Assembly: GCA_943736015.1 (NCBI GenBank)
Contig: OX031060.1
Span: forward strand, 26,117,231 to 26,181,230
From: Tridacna crocea
Lineage: Eukaryota > Mollusca > Bivalvia > Cardiida > Cardiidae
Direction: 5' to 3'
Length of the DNA: 64,000 nucleotides
The notes beneath the pieces are model-generated. The model was not told the origin of the DNA, searched no databases, and saw only the letters and a list, made by a program, of their open reading frames with translations. Position numbers and translations under genes: made by a program. Of the stretch, positions 27,401-32,900 are shown one piece after another (position 1 is the first letter of the stretch; the number at the start of each line of letters is the position of its first letter).

Positions 27401-27667
27401 CATTGTGGGAAAAGTAGAAAATGCTGGTTACCAGCATTTTCTCCTTTTCCCACAATGTTTTCTAACGGCACTTTTCTCAGGATCGTCAAAAGTAGGGATT
27501 GTGTGGTAATGGGTTAAAAGTATACTCACCTGAATGTTTTCGCAAACAGTCAAATTATTTTGCCAAGACAGCTGTTCAATGACTCCATTCTTCGGCTTTT
27601 CTTGGTTTAGTTTAGCAATGATTGCCCCATACTTTCCAGCCACAAATAACTCATACATGTTCTCCAT
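6115..27667 (-). CDS. FANCG: FANCG homologue (Fanconi anaemia core complex TPR protein), whole gene span, 12 exons, 678 aa
   Basis: Twelve exons joined by GT-AG introns give one uninterrupted 678-codon frame from the ATG at 27667 to the TGA at 6115; all phases agree. FANCG is a TPR scaffold of the nuclear Fanconi core complex that acts with FANCA to support FANCD2/FANCI monoubiquitination at DNA crosslinks. I recognised it by collinear resemblance to vertebrate FANCG recalled from memory: exon 8 PLYQASLQYRKLAQTSEELE against human [20 protein letters not shown]; exon 10 AAEKYKQLLIYL against AAEHYLDLLALL; exon 11 HHEAILALLKANQLRDCLTL and KLGQHDSAIASAQR against the human [20 protein letters not shown] and QLGAQKVAISEF stretches; exon 3 IPAKESVLSVEL against LPAAVPVLPLEL. 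Human FANCG is 622 aa. This one has a longer basic, Ser-rich linker and seems shorter at the C-terminus. No other family gave a comparable order of matches. Introns carry many MITEs. Confidence 0.82.
6813..7038. mobile_element. TTAA MITE, type C (CCCTTTCCC ends)
   Basis: TTAACCCTTTCCCAAACAAC to GTTTGGGAAAGGGTTGAA. The hairpin belongs to the GAAATTGCT arm subfamily. Confidence 0.8.
7305..7545 (+). mobile_element. SINE body and tail, headless
   Basis: GGATTGATGATAATTATTGC ... CCAGTGGCTCGGAAATAACA ... AAACGGCATTTTACACC matches the bodies and tails at 30890-31040 and 31140-31290. Confidence 0.6.
7625..7852. mobile_element. TTAA MITE, type C
   Basis: Intact copy: TTAACCCTTTCCCAAAC ... GTTTGGGAAAGGGTTAA, perfect central hairpin around GCTGGTTAACAGC. 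Confidence 0.9.
7849..8280. mobile_element. Two abutting, partly degraded TTAA MITEs
   Basis: First about 7849-8062, second about 8058-8280 with CTTTACCAAACAATCCCTGG. Both lie in FANCG intron 11. Confidence 0.7.
8399..8796 (-). CDS. FANCG: FANCG exon 11
   Basis: 398 nt, acceptor TGACAG, donor GTAAGG, phase 0 in and phase 2 out. Two TPR segments, HHEAILALLKANQLRDCLTL and KYKAEVLFKLGQHDSAIAS, are separated by about 65 Ser/acidic residues containing CSRKRKREKSD, a classical basic NLS-like cluster. In human FANCG this linker is shorter. Confidence 0.88.
9113..9340. mobile_element. TTAA MITE, type A
   Basis: CCCTTTACCAAACAATCCCT ... CGTTTGGTAAAGGGTTAA with near-perfect hairpin. Confidence 0.85.
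9366..9425. repeat. Hairpin repeat of the GTGTAGATC type
   Basis: GATAGTGTAGATTTACAAAG with facing arm TGTGATCTTGGATCTACAA. Confidence 0.5.
9466..9690. mobile_element. TTAA MITE, degraded
   Basis: TTAACTCTTTACGAAACGAC start; right end eroded to TTTGGTCATGAGTGAA. Confidence 0.7.
9955..10168. mobile_element. TTAA MITE, type B
   Basis: TTAACTCATTACCACACAAT ... CGTTTGGTAAAAAGTTAA. Confidence 0.8.
10518..10581 (-). CDS. FANCG: FANCG exon 10
   Basis: 64 nt, acceptor TTCAAG, donor GTCAGT, phase 2 in and phase 0 out. Encodes RYTIAAEKYKQLLIYLHSWE, matching GDAAEHYLDLLALL of vertebrate FANCG. Confidence 0.82.
10618..11044. mobile_element. Degraded MITE followed by an intact type A copy
   Basis: About 10618-10815 is eroded. 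10816-11044 runs TTAACCCTTTACCACATAAT ... GTGGTAAAGGTTTAA. Confidence 0.75.
11143..11573. mobile_element. Short array-type element (AAGAGTGGCAAATTGTTGC family)
   Basis: Two units of about 160 bp containing GACAAAGGGCAATAACTCAA, then a palindromic end AAGCCCGCTGGCCTTCGGCC. The same family is at 56170-57120. Confidence 0.6.
12313..12543. mobile_element. TTAA MITE, type A
   Basis: TAACCCTTTACCACATAATC ... CGTTTGGTAAAGAGTTAA; shares TTAA 12540-12543 with the next copy. Confidence 0.85.
12540..12764. mobile_element. TTAA MITE, type B, abutting
   Basis: TTAACTCATTACCACACAAT ... CGTTTGGTAATAAGTTAA. Confidence 0.85.
13437..13664. mobile_element. TTAA MITE, type A, sharing TTAA with the 545-bp element
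   Basis: TTAACCATTTACCACACAAT ... GTGGGAAGGGGTTAA. Ends 52 bp from FANCG exon 9. Confidence 0.8.
13716..13867 (-). CDS. FANCG: FANCG exon 9
   Basis: 152 nt, acceptor TTTGCAG, donor GTAAGT, phase 0 in and phase 2 out. Encodes an acidic linker (AAEGKEGDEG) then YTKALYMFASRSLQLQ, comparable to the TKHILASRCLQTG stretch before the next TPR. Confidence 0.85.
13929..14186. mobile_element. TTAA MITE with internal duplication
   Basis: The segment TTTTAGACTGGTCCAAATTG is partly duplicated as TTCATACTGGTTCAAATTG; right end GTTTGGTAAAGGGTTAA. Confidence 0.8.
14444..14636. mobile_element. TTAA MITE, type D
   Basis: TTAACCCTTTACTCCATAGA with hairpin arms around GCTCGTGACGAGC. Related copy at 42113-42330. 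Confidence 0.8.
14756..14902 (-). CDS. FANCG: FANCG exon 8
   Basis: 147 nt, acceptor TTATAG, donor GTAAGT, phase 0 both sides. Encodes MQLSIQMHKEALTADFRFLK then PLYQASLQYRKLAQTSEELE, then CLNLLV. This is the strongest single match to vertebrate FANCG ([20 protein letters not shown] then ESLELLVEAL). Confidence 0.92.
14938..15125. mobile_element. TTAA MITE, left-truncated
   Basis: Begins within the left arm; right end GTTGTCTGGTACAAAGTTAA. Confidence 0.75.
15248..15384 (-). CDS. FANCG: FANCG exon 7
   Basis: 137 nt, acceptor CTACAG, donor GTATGC, phase 1 in and phase 0 out. Encodes GYGLYKLNRYSEAVAVLMQI ... IFTLIGTCLEKM. This is a textbook TPR (G/Y/L spacing, SEAV), aligned to VYTALGSCHRKMG of vertebrate FANCG. 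Confidence 0.88.
15420..15644. mobile_element. TTAA MITE, type A
   Basis: TTAACTCTTTATCAAACGAC ... GTGGTAAAAGGTTAA; perfect hairpin. Confidence 0.85.
15851..16079. mobile_element. TTAA MITE, type C
   Basis: TTAACCCTTTCCCAAACAAT ... GTTTGGGAAAGGGTTAA; shares TTAA 16076-16079 with the 545-bp element. Confidence 0.9.
16076..16619. mobile_element. TTAA-target element of about 545 bp, copy 2, uninterrupted
   Basis: TTAAAGGTGGCCCTTCAGAA ... ATACCCACCTTTAA. Defines the element's length. Inner palindrome AGGCTACGTAGCCT. Confidence 0.85.
16650..16870. mobile_element. TTAA MITE, type A variant
   Basis: TTAACCTCATGCCAGACGAC ... TGATAAAGGGTTAA; the right hairpin arm is shortened. Confidence 0.75.
17288..17516. 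mobile_element. TTAA MITE, mixed type
   Basis: Left end CCCTTTCCC, right end GTGGTAAAGGGTTAA; central hairpin with one mismatched arm (TTTTTTGCTTTTCCC). Confidence 0.85.
17570..17633. repeat. Hairpin repeat of the GACAGTGTAGAT type
   Basis: GACAGTGTAGATACAAAATC facing TCTGATCTTGACCTACACTG. Confidence 0.6.
17640..18318. other. FANCG intron 6 sequence, little structure
   Basis: AT-rich. Only an eroded MITE-like arm (17990-18100) is visible; no coding signal found. Confidence 0.5.
18419..18614 (-). CDS. FANCG: FANCG exon 6
   Basis: 196 nt, acceptor TTTCAG, donor GTTTGT, phase 0 in and phase 1 out. Encodes AESKKNLCFVLCLDHKYFF ... SSGQWEEGIKGLDQIG, a TPR-like helix pair. Confidence 0.82.
18658..18886. 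mobile_element. TTAA MITE, type A/B
   Basis: TTAACCCTTTACCATACAAC ... GTGGTAATGGGTTAA. Lies 44 bp from FANCG exon 6, just upstream of its acceptor. Confidence 0.85.
18940..19155. mobile_element. TTAA MITE, degraded
   Basis: CTAACTCTTTACCAAATAAC ... CGTTTGGTAATGGGTTAA. Confidence 0.75.
19512..19669 (-). CDS. FANCG: FANCG exon 5
   Basis: 158 nt, acceptor TTGATAG, donor GTAAGA, enters phase 1 and leaves phase 0. Encodes LEGLVESLFDCFRMVSLLAA ... FTLACSLLHSLKQIEDG, parallel to the LRELWDSVL ... LALLLETL block of vertebrate FANCG. Confidence 0.85.
19960..20024. repeat. Hairpin repeat of the GACAGTGAAGAT type
   Basis: GACAGTGAAGATAAAGATTA facing CAGTCTGATCTTGGATCTAT and ACTGTC. Confidence 0.6.
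20388..20451. repeat. Hairpin repeat of the ATAGTGTAGATCC type
   Basis: ATAGTGTAGATCCAAGATCA facing CTGATCTTGATCTAAGCTGG. Confidence 0.5.
20497..20610 (-). CDS. FANCG: FANCG exon 4
   Basis: 114 nt. The acceptor is the second of two nearby CAGs (ACTACCAG), because the upstream one leads to an in-frame stop. Donor GTAAGT; phase 1 in and out. Encodes GYNKQKAALFEMNHN ... ESLKLGASFA, a helical segment. Confidence 0.78.
20640..21300. other. FANCG intron 3, no clear feature
   Basis: AT-rich with no repeat family that I can match; minus-strand open frames look random. Confidence 0.4.
21309..21596 (-). mobile_element. tRNA-derived SINE, full length
   Basis: On the minus strand it begins GCCCGCCCGGGTGGCTCAGT (A box TGGCTCAGTGGTGAGCG), has a B box GAGTTCGATACC, and ends AAAGTGGCGTTAAACCCCAG with a CCAACCAA-type tail. 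Pol III promoter boxes make this a SINE, not a functional tRNA. Confidence 0.85.
21820..22042. mobile_element. TTAA MITE
   Basis: TTAACTCTTTACCAAACGAC ... AGGTAATGGGTTAA. Confidence 0.85.
22354..22645. mobile_element. Two truncated TTAA MITEs
   Basis: A right half at 22354-22458 and a left-plus-centre part at about 22497-22645. Confidence 0.6.
22646..22874. mobile_element. TTAA MITE, type B, intact
   Basis: TTAACTCATTACCAAACGAC ... GTGTGGTAATGGGTTAA. Confidence 0.9.
23039..23493. mobile_element. Outer type C MITE split by an inner type B MITE
   Basis: The outer copy starts GACCCTTTCCCAAGCAATCC and resumes after 23402 as AAACAATCATTTGCATTACA, ending CATTTGGGAAAGGGTTAA. Confidence 0.85.
23174..23402. 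mobile_element. Inner type B MITE nested in the outer copy
   Basis: TTAACCCATTACCACACAAT ... GTGTGGTAATGAGTTAA, inserted after CTCTTTCATAGA of the outer copy and leaving TTAA on each side. Confidence 0.88.
23640..23780 (-). CDS. FANCG: FANCG exon 3
   Basis: 141 nt. TTTCAG acceptor, donor GTGAGG, phase 1 in and out. Encodes IPAKESVLSVELAALWNYLY and a helical continuation to RTMYR, matching the LPAAVPVLPLEL region of vertebrate FANCG. Confidence 0.85.
24164..24225. repeat. 31-bp tandem duplication
   Basis: The unit starting AAATTTCCCTACTTTGCAAA occurs twice, identical by eye. Confidence 0.85.
24651..25066. mobile_element. Two abutting TTAA MITEs
   Basis: Type B about 24651-24848 (hairpin shortened) and a degraded type A 24849-25066, just downstream of FANCG exon 2. 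Confidence 0.7.
25086..25158 (-). CDS. FANCG: FANCG exon 2
   Basis: 73 nt after a TTTCAG acceptor, VQTRDSSETKFCLQGFRDIL..., donor GTGAGT, leaves phase 1. With exon 3 it aligns to the vertebrate LxGLRGLLHSLQGLP segment. Confidence 0.8.
25501..25704. repeat. Three tandem 68-bp units inside a MITE
   Basis: TCAAGGAGGCTAAAATAGTG recurs at 25503, 25571 and 25639, each followed by CAATTTTTCTTT and AGGAAACA(T/C)TGCAGGAAAA. Confidence 0.9.
25757..25950. mobile_element. TTAA MITE, truncated right end
   Basis: TTAAATCTACTAAACAACAA, then a hairpin around GCTGTTAATCAGC. Confidence 0.65.
26240..26640. repeat. Inverted pair of SINE-like heads
   Basis: CATAGTTTGACTCCTGTCAC on the plus strand and TTAGTTTGACTCCTGGCACC on the minus strand (26639-26614) face each other, each followed by CCATAG(A/T)CTATATGGTA-like sequence. 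Confidence 0.5.
26778..26991. mobile_element. TTAA MITE, type A
   Basis: CAACCCTTTACCACACAATC ... TCTAGTAAAGAATTAA. Confidence 0.75.
27290..27516. mobile_element. TTAA MITE, type A/B, 14 bp from FANCG exon 1 donor
   Basis: TTAACTCTTTACCAAACAAC ... GTGTGGTAATGGGTTAA. The hairpin lies just inside FANCG intron 1. Confidence 0.88.
27530..27667 (-). CDS. FANCG: FANCG exon 1
   Basis: 138 nt, 46 codons beginning MENMYELFVAGKYG and ending ENIQ; donor GTGAGT; ends in phase 0. Translation stays open and joins exon 2. The start is the first ATG of this frame in the exon. Any upstream untranslated exon is not identified. Confidence 0.8.
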
Positions 27668-27829
27668 TACTTCTTCTTTTATTTTTTGACTATTTCATTC
27701 ATATAGGGCTTCCTCAGAGGCTCTATAGGCATGCTAAGAAATGTGTTCTTTCAGCCAAACAAAATCCTAAATTTAACAACCTGAGTGAAAAAAAGGATAT
27801 TGGAACATTGCAGTCTAGTTTAACCCTTT

Positions 27830-28044
27830 CCCAAATGACAAATTAGACTCTTTCAAACTGAAAGAGCTTGCAGACGACAATTTCAACTTCCATAACAATA
27901 GCAGAAAATTATCCAAACGGGCAGAAAACAAGGTGGGAAAAGGAGAAATTGCTCATTGGAAGCAATTTCTCTTTTTCCCAGTGTTTTCAAAAGACTTGTA
28001 TTGCAGACATGTAAAAACAAGGGCTTGTTTGGGAATGGGTTTAA
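27830..28044. mobile_element. TTAA MITE, type C
   Basis: TTAACCCTTTCCCAAATGAC ... GTTTGGGAATGGGTTTAA; GAAATTGCT arm subfamily. Confidence 0.8.
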
Positions 28045-28084
28045 CATATTTATTTTACATCAATCGAGAGACAAGTTCAAACAA

Positions 28085-28225
28085 CTTATACTAATCTCTC
28101 GCGATTCTGCTTCCTAGGAACTACGCCTGTAGTTGAATGTGTGGGCCAATGTAAAATCGCAAAGTTAACACCTACAGCTCCCGGGTATCGAACTCAGGAT
28201 CTTTTTCTGCTATGTTATTAACCAT
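28085..28225 (-). mobile_element. SINE head fragment
   Basis: Minus-strand GATCCTGAGTTCGATACCCG is a B-box-like motif. A box and tail are poorly preserved. Confidence 0.45.
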
Positions 28226-28320
28226 CTAACTCTTTGAAAACAAAAAACAAAAAAAAATGGACAAAACTAAACTCAAAGCATATATTATATATGCAAATGA
28301 CAAACTGAAACAATTCTTTT

Positions 28321-28540
28321 TTAACTCCTTACCTCACAATCCCGAGTTTTTATGAAGCTGAGGAAGAAGTGTTTAGAAAACATTGTGGGAAAAGGAGAAA
28401 CTGCTGGTTTCTCCTTTTCCCACGATGTTTTCTACCCATCACAAAAAAAAAATTCCAAGTTTCAGTCACTTTTACTTTGTTGTCTGCAAATGCTTTCGAT
28501 TTGGACAAATCTATAATTTTGTTGTTTGGTAATGAGATAA
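28321..28540. mobile_element. TTAA MITE, type A
   Basis: TTAACTCCTTACCTCACAAT ... GTTTGGTAATGAGATAA; shortened loop. Confidence 0.8.
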
Positions 28541-28697
28541 GGTAGGTCTTGAAATATATGAAGATGGCTGTTTTTGAAACTTGAAAGGGTACAAAAAATG
28601 TGGGAAAAAGGTTAATGCCCGTCGAAGTTTTTTTTTAAGGTAGTTAAAACTTCAAATTAGTGGAATTGGGTTAAAGATAAATTTTATCATTTGACCT

Positions 28698-28922
28698 TAA
28701 CCCTTTCCCAAACGACAATTTTTGGACTACACCAAATTGAAAGCATTTGCAGACAACAATTCAAGTCTTCCTGAAAAGATGATTTCTGTCTATGATAAGA
28801 GTAAAAAACCTTGTGGGAAAGGAGAAAATACTGGTTACCAGCATTTTCTCCTTTCCCCCCAATGTTTTCAAAAGACTACTACTCAAGACCCGTAAAAACC
28901 AGGGATTGTTTGGGAAAGGGTT
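28698..28922. mobile_element. TTAA MITE, type C
   Basis: TTAACCCTTTCCCAAACGAC ... GTTTGGGAAAGGGTTAA. Confidence 0.88.
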
Positions 28923-29425
28923 AATTTTAGTTTGAAAATGCTTTAAATTTTGACTTGACAAACATTTTCTTTCATTTTTTTTTTTTTGTTTAGAAATTTC
29001 AAACATAAAGTTCAACATCAGTTCTTACAGACAACCTTTTCTTTTGCAGCTGACGACTTGACCCTTTACCAGACAAGAAAATTTTAGCTCTGTCCAAAAT
29101 GAAAGAATTTGCAGTCAACAATTCCAATTTGGCTCAAATGGTGCAACTATTAATTATACTGTGTTCTCCTTCAAAAAATTCAATTTTTGAGTTATGTGAT
29201 GATCATCATAAAAAATCTATTTCTTAGGGAAAAGTAATCAAGAAAAAAAAAAAAAAATTGTTTGTGTCTTTCCCCGAGACATGATCCTGGACTTGGAGTT
29301 GGGACTTGGAGGGCGATTTCATTAAAGTCCGAATCAACATTTGGTTTTACAGTAGAAGAATTTATAAAAGTCTTGAACAAAACGTAACAATAAGTCTGTA
29401 AAAACTTGAAGCAAATGAAACATGA

Positions 29426-29658
29426 GCATAATACCGTAAAACGCCCCTCTGCTATACAGTCAGTGCTTACATATGACATCGTTTTTTTTTTTGAGTTTAA
29501 AGAAGAAATTTAATGACATTTTCGGCTTCATTCAGTTGAAAAATATTGTATGTTATGTATACGAAATGAATCAATAAACCAGTTGCATTATTTTGACACA
29601 TAATTTTGATTTTCATGGGTTTTCGCGATTTATTGCGGGGCGTTTTACGGTATTATGC
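29426..29658. mobile_element. 233-bp TIR element in the STRAP promoter region
   Basis: Inverted ends GCATAATACCGTAAAACGCC and GGCGTTTTACGGTATTATGC (22 bp, perfect). Ends 158 bp before the STRAP ATG. Confidence 0.8.
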
Positions 29659-29816
29659 CGAAACATGCCGCTTACAAAGCAATCTAAAGAATACATAGAG
29701 GAAAATTTCAGAAATATTTAAATTTTAAATTTGGCTCGTTCTCATACAGGTTACATCATCGTAAGAAATACTCGGAATACTACACCGGTTGGAGGAAACA
29801 CGGCTGAGGTTTCAAG

Positions 29817-29937
29817 ATGTCTCATTCAAGCTTACGACAAACACCTTTAACATGTAGCGGACACACAAGACCAGTCGTGTTTCTTTCATTTAGTGATATT
29901 ACACCACACGGCTTTTTCTTGATAAGTGCATCGAAAG
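29817..29937 (+). CDS. STRAP: STRAP exon 1
   Basis: 121 nt from [23 protein letters not shown] ... FFLISASK, donor GTAAAT, phase 1. Covers the first WD blade start. Confidence 0.96.
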
Positions 29938-32900
29938 GTAAATTCTCGAGTCTTTCATAGTGAATATATTTTCGGATAAAACAATCCGGATAAATCTCGG
30001 TTAATTATAGACAAAGAGTTTTATTGCTGTCATACTATGTTTTCTCTGAGACATGCGCATAAGTTGACGGATTGGTAAAGTATTGAAGCTTGCATACTTA
30101 AGAACTGAATCTTTATGTTTTAAATCTCTACCTTCTGTAATGAAATCTATATACACATGATTTATACTGCAACATTATTTACATACTGTAAATTGAATTT
30201 TATTGCAGGATGGCAGTAAACTGTTTGTAATCTTGAGTAAAACGCCTAGTCCTTAGAGCATTGAAAAAGTGATAATAGTTATTAAAGGGAATAAAAATTA
30301 CCGGGATACAATTATAAAATTGTTTAGAAATTACTTTACAATTAGGCAGTGGCTAGAGATACGGTACCGTACCTCTAGCCTATATTAAAGAAATGGCTAG
30401 AGATACGGTACCGTACCTCTAGCCCCGGAGTCTAAAGATACGGTACCGTATCTCTAGTCATTCTTATGATATAGGCTAGAGGTACGGTATTTTGTAGATA
30501 CATGTAAGAAATTATAAATCTACTTCAGTTTTGATTATTATCGTTATTAGTATACGTACATGTATTTGTAGTAATTGATTGGCATCAAAGGACAGAAACT
30601 CATTAAGTTGCAGTGTGTGAATGTGCACTGATGAGCGAAAATAATAATTGCGTTGATTATTAGGTGAACTTGATTACTTAACCCAGGGATTCTATATAAC
30701 ATATGTATTATCCCTGCTTAACTCTTTCTCAAAAGACAAATTTTACACTCGAAGAATTTGTAAACAATTTAAATTTTGATGAAAAATGGTGGAAAATGGT
30801 CATCCAAAAGGGTAGAAAACACTGTTGGAAAATGAGAAATTAGAATTTTCTCTTTTTCCTACAGTGTTTTCAAAGGGCTTGTACTGCATGTAGGAAAGCA
30901 ATAAGTGGCTTAGAAAGAATATTGTGCCGAGTACTGGTTATAAAAACTCGAGGAAAGCATGAATAGGTGCACTGGCCAATGCAAAAGTACTGAAATACTG
31001 TTAAAAACGGCGTTAAACACCATTCATTCAATCACATTCCTAAAGTTATTTACAACCATGTGCAGGCCTAGCCCCATAGCTCAGTCGGTATAGCGTACCG
31101 GAACTGAGAACAGGAGATAGCCGTTCGATCCATGGCTCGGCCAATAAACTTTCCGAGGATTGATGACAGTCATTGCGACAGGATTCATTTCTCTCTCACT
31201 GCTGTCCAATGTTTCGACGATAGTTATGTGGGAAAGCAGCCAGTGGCTTGGAAAGAATATTGTGCGGAGAGCTGGTTAAAAGAACTTATTGTTCACATTA
31301 TTTTTTGGCCATAATGTTTGCAATAAATATTTATATATAATTCATGCCGTAAAATTCTGCTTCTACCATACATAAGCAATAATCCACACCAAATTTCAGT
31401 TCGAATCGTGCTTACCAGACCCAAACCTAAACACGCAACTCTATCCACCGCTCCCAACCCAAGAGTAGATAAATAAATGAATAGATAAAATAACTTAATA
31501 AGTATAAATAGATGGTAGACAGACAGACAGACAGATAGATAACCTTTGTTCTCTCACTCCTGTCCCTCTGGCTTTGAAATTCTTGCCACCATGAATACAG
31601 TATTAAAAGCGATATACCGTAATACTTTATATATCCTTTCTTTTATTTTTGTTTGTACGCGCGGCTGGGCTTTTTGTATTGTCATAGAATCCCTCTAGTA
31701 AAACTGCACACTTTCTGCACTTTGATAGCACTCTATTGCGCTTTCAAATGTTTGAAAATCTGCAAATTTCTTCCCGACGTGAATACTATGAGCCATTTTG
31801 ACCGTATGATACAAAATTGGCTTGAAAGTGCTTTCAGAAAATTTTCCGTGATTGAGTAATAGATTAATTATCAATTTCCGTGATTGAGTAATTGATTATG
31901 TCGTTTTCCATAATCAATTAAAGAACAACAAAAGTTAAAATAATGTAAGATCCGCATACATCTTAAGCAATTAAATTCACCTAACTCTTCAACGTAATTA
32001 TTATTTTCGCGCATCGATGCAAACTCGCACACAGCAACGAGTTTCTGTCTTTTGATGTCGAGATTGATACTAATACATACTAATAACGATAATAATCAAA
32101 ACTGAAGTAAATTTATAATTTCTTACATGTATTTACAAATTACCATACCTCTAGCCTATATCATAAGAATGACTAGAGATACGGTACCGTATCTTTAGAC
32201 TCCGGGGCTAGAGGTACGGTACCGTATCTCCAGCCATTTCTTTGATATAGGCTAGAGGTACGGTACCGTATCTCTAGCCACTGCCTTACAATTATTCTGG
32301 AAGACATCAGACTGCAAAAATATCTGGTAAACTATTGTTATCAAAATCAAATAAAGTTATGCTCAAAATGATGAATTGTGGAACAATCTTTTTTAATTTA
32401 GTTGTTATCATGTTATGAAAGATTCCACTATTTCTTTGCACATGTTTATTACAGATGGGAAACCGATGTTACGCCAAGGGGACACTGGAGACTGGATTGG
32501 GACATTTGAAGGTCATAAAGGGGCTGTTTGGGGTGCTGCCCTGACAAGAGATGCTTACAAAGCTGCCACTGGAGCTGCTGACTTTTCTGCGTAATCTTTT
32601 TATTTTTTTTTTTCCAAATTGACATAAATTGCAGAAAAAAACTTACAGAGCTGGAGATAAGCCGAGGTATTAATACTTAAATCAAAACCAGTTTTTCACC
32701 TCAATGCTTAAATTGTAAAACCCAATGCTTAATTTTCTAAAACTCAAAATTGTATGTAGCAGTTGTTTCATACGATTTAATTTGTTATATTACTTATCAG
32801 ATTTCCATCAGTTTATCATACCTGTCTCTGCCTGTTTGCGCAGATCAGAGTTTGCATGCCTTTCTACACTGTATTTTTGAATAGTAACTGACCCTTCATT

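Larger units (their letters stand above)
27668..29816. promoter_or_regulatory. Divergent FANCG-STRAP intergenic region
   Basis: 2.15 kb between opposed start codons. It holds three MITEs, a SINE fragment and a 233-bp TIR element. Unique sequence is left mainly at 27668-27828 and 29659-29816. No TATA box is obvious; promoter positions are not resolvable by eye. Confidence 0.5.
30336..32294. mobile_element. 1.94-kb foldback element with 9-bp target duplication, STRAP intron 1
   Basis: TTACAATTA flanks both ends (30336-30344 and 32286-32294). The element (30345-32285) starts GGCAGTGGCTAGAGATACGG and ends with its inverse. The TIRs extend about 340 bp inward with mismatches. Each TIR opens with three palindromic modules built on TACGGTACCGTA. 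No transposase is visible inside; the interior holds a MITE fragment and SINE pieces. Long TIRs and a 9-bp duplication suggest a Mutator-like non-autonomous element (inference). Confidence 0.85.

Noticed and set aside
30351-30458. CRISPR-like spaced repeats with GGTACC palindromes
   Set aside because: Animal genomic context, mirrored at 32173-32280 as part of transposon TIRs; spacing and spacers are not CRISPR-like.
31068-31142. Possible tRNA gene (good A and B boxes)
   Set aside because: The acceptor stem does not pair and the sequence continues into a SINE body found elsewhere in the window.
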